In this document: positions 60,567 through 64,000 of the stretch, piece by piece | How the letters are laid out: every line of letters begins with the position of its first letter | Position numbering within the stretch: the first letter of the stretch is position 1 | Assembly (NCBI RefSeq): GCF_002929705.1 | Contig: NZ_PJIN01000003.1 | Coordinates: 186,001-250,000, forward strand | From: Arthrobacter sp. N199823 | GTDB taxonomy: Bacteria; Actinomycetota; Actinomycetes; Actinomycetales; Micrococcaceae | Direction: 5' to 3' | Length of the DNA: 64,000 nucleotides | Position numbers and translations under genes: made by a program | Notes under the pieces: generated by a model | What the model saw: the letters and a program-made list of their open reading frames with translations, nothing else | Databases searched by the model: none | What the model was told of the DNA's origin: nothing

Positions 60567-61175
60567 ATGAGCCCGATTGAACCCGTCACCCTCCGGGGTA
60601 AATATGTCACTCTCGAGCCACTGAGCCCGGACCATCACGATGACTTGGTTGCTGCGGCGTCCGACGGCGAGCTGTGGAACCTTTGGTACACCACAGTGCC
60701 GCGTCCTGAGAGCATGCGCGCCAATATTGAGACGCGCCTGGCCGCCCACCAGGCCGGAACTGAGCTGTCCTTCACGGCGCGGCAGAATGATCCCGCAACG
60801 GGGGAGCCGGGCAAGGTGATTGGACTGACCAGTTATTACGCCATTGACCTCAATGTTCCCCGGCTCGCAATAGGTGCCACATGGAATGCGCTCAGTGCCC
60901 AGGGCACGGGAACCAATCCGGACAGCAAAAAACTCCTACTGCAGTACGCGTTTGAGACGCTTGGCTGCGAGGTGGTTGAATTTCACACGCATTGGATGAA
61001 TACGCAATCGCGGGAGGCTATTGCCCGCCTCGGCGCCAAACAGGACGGCATCTTGCGGGCCCATCGCCGCCTGGCTGACGGTTCACTGCGAGACACTGTT
61101 GTCTTTTCCATCCTGGCCGCCGAGTGGCCGCAAGTCCGGAACGGGCTTGACTTCCGCCTCGCCAAACAACGCTGA
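60567..61175 (+). CDS. GNAT family N-acetyltransferase (RimJ/RimL-like)
   Basis: The 202-residue protein has the RimJ/RimL-type layout: GKYVTLEPLSPDHHDDLVAA, IGLTSYYAIDLNVPRLAIGATW, then GTNPDSKKLLLQYAFETLGC for acetyl-CoA binding, and FHTHWMNTQSREAIARLGAKQDGI with the RAxxxxG motif near the end. Acyl acceptor unknown. One base separates its stop from the phosphatase start, so the two may be co-translated. Confidence 0.92.
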   Translation: MSPIEPVTLRGKYVTLEPLSPDHHDDLVAAASDGELWNLWYTTVPRPESMRANIETRLAAHQAGTELSFTARQNDPATGEPGKVIGLTSYYAIDLNVPRLAIGATWNALSAQGTGTNPDSKKLLLQYAFETLGCEVVEFHTHWMNTQSREAIARLGAKQDGILRAHRRLADGSLRDTVVFSILAAEWPQVRNGLDFRLAKQR

Positions 61176-61176
61176 C

Positions 61177-61881
61177 ATGGATGCGTCGCAGCCAGCCGCC
61201 CCGCAGTGGGAAGGTGCCGTCAATGCCCGCCCTCTCACCGGCGACATCTACCGGATGGGCCGCAGCGAGTGGCTCACCGAACACGGCTGGCAACAGCTCA
61301 GTGACGACGGCGTACGCACCGTCATCGATCTCCGGAACCCTGTCGAACGCAAGCGTAGGCCCACCGACCCGGTGGTGAGTGAGGCTGCGATGGTGGGGTT
61401 CGACGTCGTACATTCACCCACGGAAGACCCTGACGATCCCTCCTATCAGGAACTGTTCCTCCCCTACATGAACCATCCGCGGCTCTATACGGACATCGTG
61501 CGACTTTTCCCCCTACAGGTGGCCAGAGTCTTCAAGGAATTGGCGGCGGCGCGGGGGAAAGTGGTGATCCACTGTTCGGCAGGGCGGGATCGGACCGGGC
61601 TGATTGCCACCTTGCTGCTGACATTGCTGGGGCAGGAGGAGCGGGCCGTGCCCCAGGATGAATTGGCGGCGCGCGGCATCAACGAATGGCACCGAGTCTC
61701 GCCCGTGAAGCATCCCTATGAGCAGCATCTGTCTGAGGCGGAGTTGGCGGACGTGGTGAGGGGGCGTGGTCAAGCGTTGCAGGCATTCGCTGAAACCATG
61801 GATGTGCGGAATTTTCTGCTGAACAATGGGGTCAGCGCAGCCGAGATCGACGCCGTTATTGTGCGGTGCCGCTCGTCATGA
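61177..61881 (+). CDS. tyrosine-protein phosphatase family protein
   Basis: The 234-residue protein contains the phosphatase loop VIHCSAGRDRTGL (C-x5-R), preceded by TVIDLRNPVERKRR and FLPYMNHPRLY, as in the Y_phosphatase3/PtpB-like group, which acts on phosphotyrosine or phosphoinositides. The C-terminal helix (NNGVSAAEIDAVI) is a typical end of the group. The start ATG is chosen one base after the acetyltransferase stop; the longer frame lies wholly within that gene. It is cytoplasmic with no signal peptide, although some relatives are secreted. Confidence 0.9.
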   Translation: MDASQPAAPQWEGAVNARPLTGDIYRMGRSEWLTEHGWQQLSDDGVRTVIDLRNPVERKRRPTDPVVSEAAMVGFDVVHSPTEDPDDPSYQELFLPYMNHPRLYTDIVRLFPLQVARVFKELAAARGKVVIHCSAGRDRTGLIATLLLTLLGQEERAVPQDELAARGINEWHRVSPVKHPYEQHLSEAELADVVRGRGQALQAFAETMDVRNFLLNNGVSAAEIDAVIVRCRSS

Positions 61882-61907
61882 TGGCAAGGGGAGAGCCGGA
61901 TCTCTTC

Positions 61908-61913
61908 TAGACT
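61908..61913 (+). promoter_or_regulatory. -10 box TAGACT of the cyclophilin gene
   Basis: TAGACT ends seven bases before the ATG at 61921, implying a leader of one base at most. Confidence 0.45.
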
Positions 61914-61920
61914 GATCCGC

Positions 61921-62604
61921 ATGCATAAACCCCAAGCCGCAAAGTCTGCCGCCACGAACTCCACGAAAATGAAATTTCTCGTGATCGCCTTGATCGTTGC
62001 GATGGTCGCGGTTATTGGCGGAGGCACAGTGATGGGGCTGATGATGGGGGACAGTAGCGACGCGCAGACGCAGGCCGCCGCGGCTGCGCCGGCTCCTGCC
62101 GCGGCACAGAATCGCGAATGGAACGGCACCCTGGAGTTCAACGGGGTTGAGATGAGTGTGAGGCTCTTCGGCGATAAGGCCCCGCAGGCCGTGGCGTCGT
62201 TCCTGCACTTGGCGGACACGAACTTCTTTACCGGGACAAAGTGCCACAGGCTCACCACTGGCGGCTTCGATATCCTCCAGTGCGGCGATCCCACGGGCAC
62301 CGGCGCCGGTGGTCCGGGTTACGAGTTTGGCCCCATTGAAAATGCGCCGACTGACAATCTCTACCCGCGCGGCACGCTCGCTATGGCGCGTACGACTGAT
62401 CCCAATAGCAACGGCAGCCAGTTCTTCATTGTGTACGGCGACACGAGTATTGGGCGGGACGCGGCTGGCGGCTACACCGTTTTCGGCGAGATCACCGGCG
62501 GCCTTGACGCGGTGGAAAAGGTTGCCGCGCAGGGAACTTCCGACGGCGGTCAGGACGGGACACCTGTTGCTCCCGCTGTTCTGGGGGCTGCGAGCTTTAA
62601 GTAG
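61921..62604 (+). CDS. membrane-anchored peptidyl-prolyl cis-trans isomerase (cyclophilin)
   Basis: The 227-residue protein has one N-terminal membrane helix (MKFLVIALIVAMVAVIGGG, about 17-36), an Ala-rich linker and a cyclophilin domain from about 68. Motifs present include CHRLTTGGFDILQCGDPTGTG (F in place of the usual FMIQGGD region), ARTTDPNSNGSQFFIV and FGEITGGLDAVEKV. It would help fold exported proteins at the outer face of the membrane. The catalytic Arg is present (KCHRL). Confidence 0.9.
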   Translation: MHKPQAAKSAATNSTKMKFLVIALIVAMVAVIGGGTVMGLMMGDSSDAQTQAAAAAPAPAAAQNREWNGTLEFNGVEMSVRLFGDKAPQAVASFLHLADTNFFTGTKCHRLTTGGFDILQCGDPTGTGAGGPGYEFGPIENAPTDNLYPRGTLAMARTTDPNSNGSQFFIVYGDTSIGRDAAGGYTVFGEITGGLDAVEKVAAQGTSDGGQDGTPVAPAVLGAASFK

Positions 62605-62688
62605 CTTGCCGGTCATGCCCCTGCAATGTCAGGGCCTCCTCCTACACTCGGGACTAGCAAAGCGAACTCGAGTGGGGGGATGAGTTGC

Positions 62689-63120
62689 ATGGCAGTTCCG
62701 CAAGACGCTCGTGACATGGTTATCTGCGTGCCGCCACGCCACTGGTTGATTCAGCCCGGGGACCCCGCTGCTCCAGCAGACCCTGGCGTGCCTGACCGGG
62801 AATGGAACGAGAACGAAACGCAGCAGCTTCTGGAGCTGTTCCGAGAGGGGCAGAGTCCGAGCGAGATAGGGGAGGCCCTGAGCGTTGCGGAACGGGACGT
62901 GGTGGTTCGGCTGCTGAGGATCCTGATGAACGCCCAGGGCAGGCTTGACGATGAATCATTGGCGTTCCGCTCCGGTGAGGCATACTCCCGTGACGATCAG
63001 ATTCGCCTGCGCGCTATGTACGCTGACGGCTGTTCATTGATGGAAATTTCCCAGGCGCTGGGCCGTTCGCCGTTAGGTGCTGGCTGGAAACTCTTGTCCA
63101 TGGGGCTGCCGGCTCGCTGA
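62689..63120 (+). CDS. protein with two helix-turn-helix-like repeats
   Basis: The 143-residue protein is not recognised. Two similar segments are visible: EGQSPSEIGEALSVAERDVV (about 50-69) and DGCSLMEISQALGRSPLGAG (about 108-127). Each looks like a sigma-4/Myb-type HTH following a W/R-rich helix. A duplicated HTH could bind a direct repeat. The ATG at 62689 has a G-rich site (GGGGGG) nine bases upstream; an ATG at 62680 is possible. There is no membrane segment. Confidence 0.65.
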   Translation: MAVPQDARDMVICVPPRHWLIQPGDPAAPADPGVPDREWNENETQQLLELFREGQSPSEIGEALSVAERDVVVRLLRILMNAQGRLDDESLAFRSGEAYSRDDQIRLRAMYADGCSLMEISQALGRSPLGAGWKLLSMGLPAR

Positions 63121-63247
63121 CCGGCGAGATCTAGGGGATGACTGCAGGGGATTGCCGGGTTGGAGCGGCTATGGCACTTCTTGCCACGGCCCGGATACCT
63201 TGGAAATCGAGTACCTTGTAGATACCGGCAGGCTGCCTGAACTTCCA

Positions 63248-64000
63248 ATGACTCGAGGAACTTTGCGTCTTCCCCAGAAATTCAAGAACTGGCTCTTCAA
63301 CGCCCCTGGCGTTGCGGATACGGCAACACACAGCGGGCTGGTTACCCGGGCCGCAGCTCGGGCTGCCACCTTGACGGGGGAACAAGCCGAGGATCTCCTG
63401 CAGCAGCTCCCCGACAGTGCCACCTGGGGTGATGAGGAGCTGGAAAGCTACCTGGCCGTTGCCAAGGTTTTCGTCCAGAACAGCCTCGGCATGGCACTTT
63501 TTGACACGCAATTGCTGGCAGCCGCCACCATGGTGCGCGGCACCGTGGTGGAGTTGGACACCGGTGAAGGCAAAACCATGGTGGGCGCCTTGGTTGCCGG
63601 AGCCCATGCGCTCCGCGGACGCCGCGTGCACGTCCTGACTGTTAATGACTACCTGGCTCAGCGCGATGCCGCCTGGATGAAGCCCTTCTTCGAACAGCTT
63701 GGCGTTGAGGTGGCCTCGGTGACCGAGTCAATGGAACCGCAGGGCCGCCGGCAGGCCTATGAGGCAGACATTGTGTACGTTTCAGTCAACGAGCTGGGCT
63801 TCGATGTGTTGCGCGACCGCACGTGCACCGAGCCGGAGCAAACCACCTTGCAGCCTTTTGATGTGTGCATTGTGGATGAGATCGACTCCGTTCTAGTGGA
63901 CGAGGCCACCCTTCCGCTGGTTTTGGCGGGCCGCGCGCGCAGCGAGCTGCAATCAGTGGATGTGGCGGACTTTGTCAAAGCGCTGCGCCCCGGAATCGAC
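63248..64000 (+). CDS. secA2: accessory Sec translocase ATPase SecA2 (C-terminus off window)
   Basis: The visible 251 residues hold the SecA DEAD-type motor start: LFDTQLLAAATMVRGTVVEL, Walker A LDTGEGKTMVGA (about 103-114), VLTVNDYLAQRDAAWM, YVSVNELGFDVLRDR and Walker B FDVCIVDEIDSVLVDEA. The short N-terminus before LFDTQ, the GFDVLRD and VDEATLPLVLAG motifs match mycobacterial SecA2 rather than SecA1 (which reads DYLAxRDAEWMG ... YGTNNEFGFDYLRDN). SecA2 exports a small set of proteins with SecYEG. The frame is open upstream, and no ribosome site is obvious, so the start is tentative. Confidence 0.88.
   Translation, partial: MTRGTLRLPQKFKNWLFNAPGVADTATHSGLVTRAAARAATLTGEQAEDLLQQLPDSATWGDEELESYLAVAKVFVQNSLGMALFDTQLLAAATMVRGTVVELDTGEGKTMVGALVAGAHALRGRRVHVLTVNDYLAQRDAAWMKPFFEQLGVEVASVTESMEPQGRRQAYEADIVYVSVNELGFDVLRDRTCTEPEQTTLQPFDVCIVDEIDSVLVDEATLPLVLAGRARSELQSVDVADFVKALRPGID

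Overview
The window is about 60 % GC and carries a high-GC Gram-positive gene set. It has a menaquinone pathway (menA, menE, menB), a small SRP RNA placed just before dnaX, an LpqY/SugABC-type transporter, a second SecA (SecA2), an actinobacterial purS-purQ-purL block, DUF4229, DUF1990 and LytR_C proteins, and many genes whose start codon sits 6-7 bases after a TANNNT -10 box. Together these point to an actinobacterium of the Micrococcaceae, most likely Arthrobacter or a close relative. The stretch looks like ordinary chromosome. I see no prophage, insertion sequence, rRNA operon or CRISPR array.

Layout. 1-2.9 kb: stress proteins (GlsB-like, CsbD), an HTH regulator, and an SDR dehydrogenase with its MarR regulator. 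3.3-6.1 kb: purA, a nitrilase-family amidohydrolase and an acidic unknown. 6.2-9.2 kb: a sulfonate-type ABC transporter behind a SAM-I riboswitch. 9.3-12.4 kb: CoA-binding protein, polysaccharide deacetylase, and an overlapping trio (RibD-like, MmcQ/YjbR, DUF1990). 12.5-15.9 kb: purSQL. 16.2-20 kb: a secreted sialidase followed by an SGNH hydrolase. 20-22.3 kb: a conserved unknown and an OhrR-type regulator. 22.5-28.3 kb: aspartokinase, an ABC exporter and ilvD. 28.3-33.7 kb: an MmyB-type regulator, recR, dnaX and SRP RNA. 34.4 kb: tRNA-Ser(GGA). 34.9-42.7 kb: glutathione peroxidase, HAD hydrolase, a ParB-like/LytR_C pair, TetR, a HipBA module, an MFS transporter and a 2-hydroxyacid dehydrogenase. 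42.8-49.4 kb: TPM protein, M20 amidohydrolase, PhoX, a truncated VOC protein and a lipoprotein. 49.9-54.3 kb: LpqY-SugABC-like transporter. 54.5-60.4 kb: PLDc_N and DUF4229 proteins, a lipoprotein, menA/menE/menB, VOC and DoxX. 60.6-64 kb: acetyltransferase, tyrosine phosphatase, cyclophilin, a double-HTH protein and the start of secA2.

How the genes fit together. Purine synthesis is represented twice (purA, purSQL). The sulfonate transporter is tied to methionine status through SAM. PhoX has a PHO-box-like direct repeat upstream. The sialidase and the esterase-like hydrolase behind it could act on the same O-acetylated sialoglycans. Most of the window is housekeeping. The least explained signals are intergenic: a 32-bp tandem repeat family at three places, several long perfect or nested inverted repeats between genes, a shared element after purL and lysC, and operator-like dyads overlapping leaderless promoters. 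In coding sequence the oddest item is a HipA kinase with Asn where the catalytic Asp is expected.
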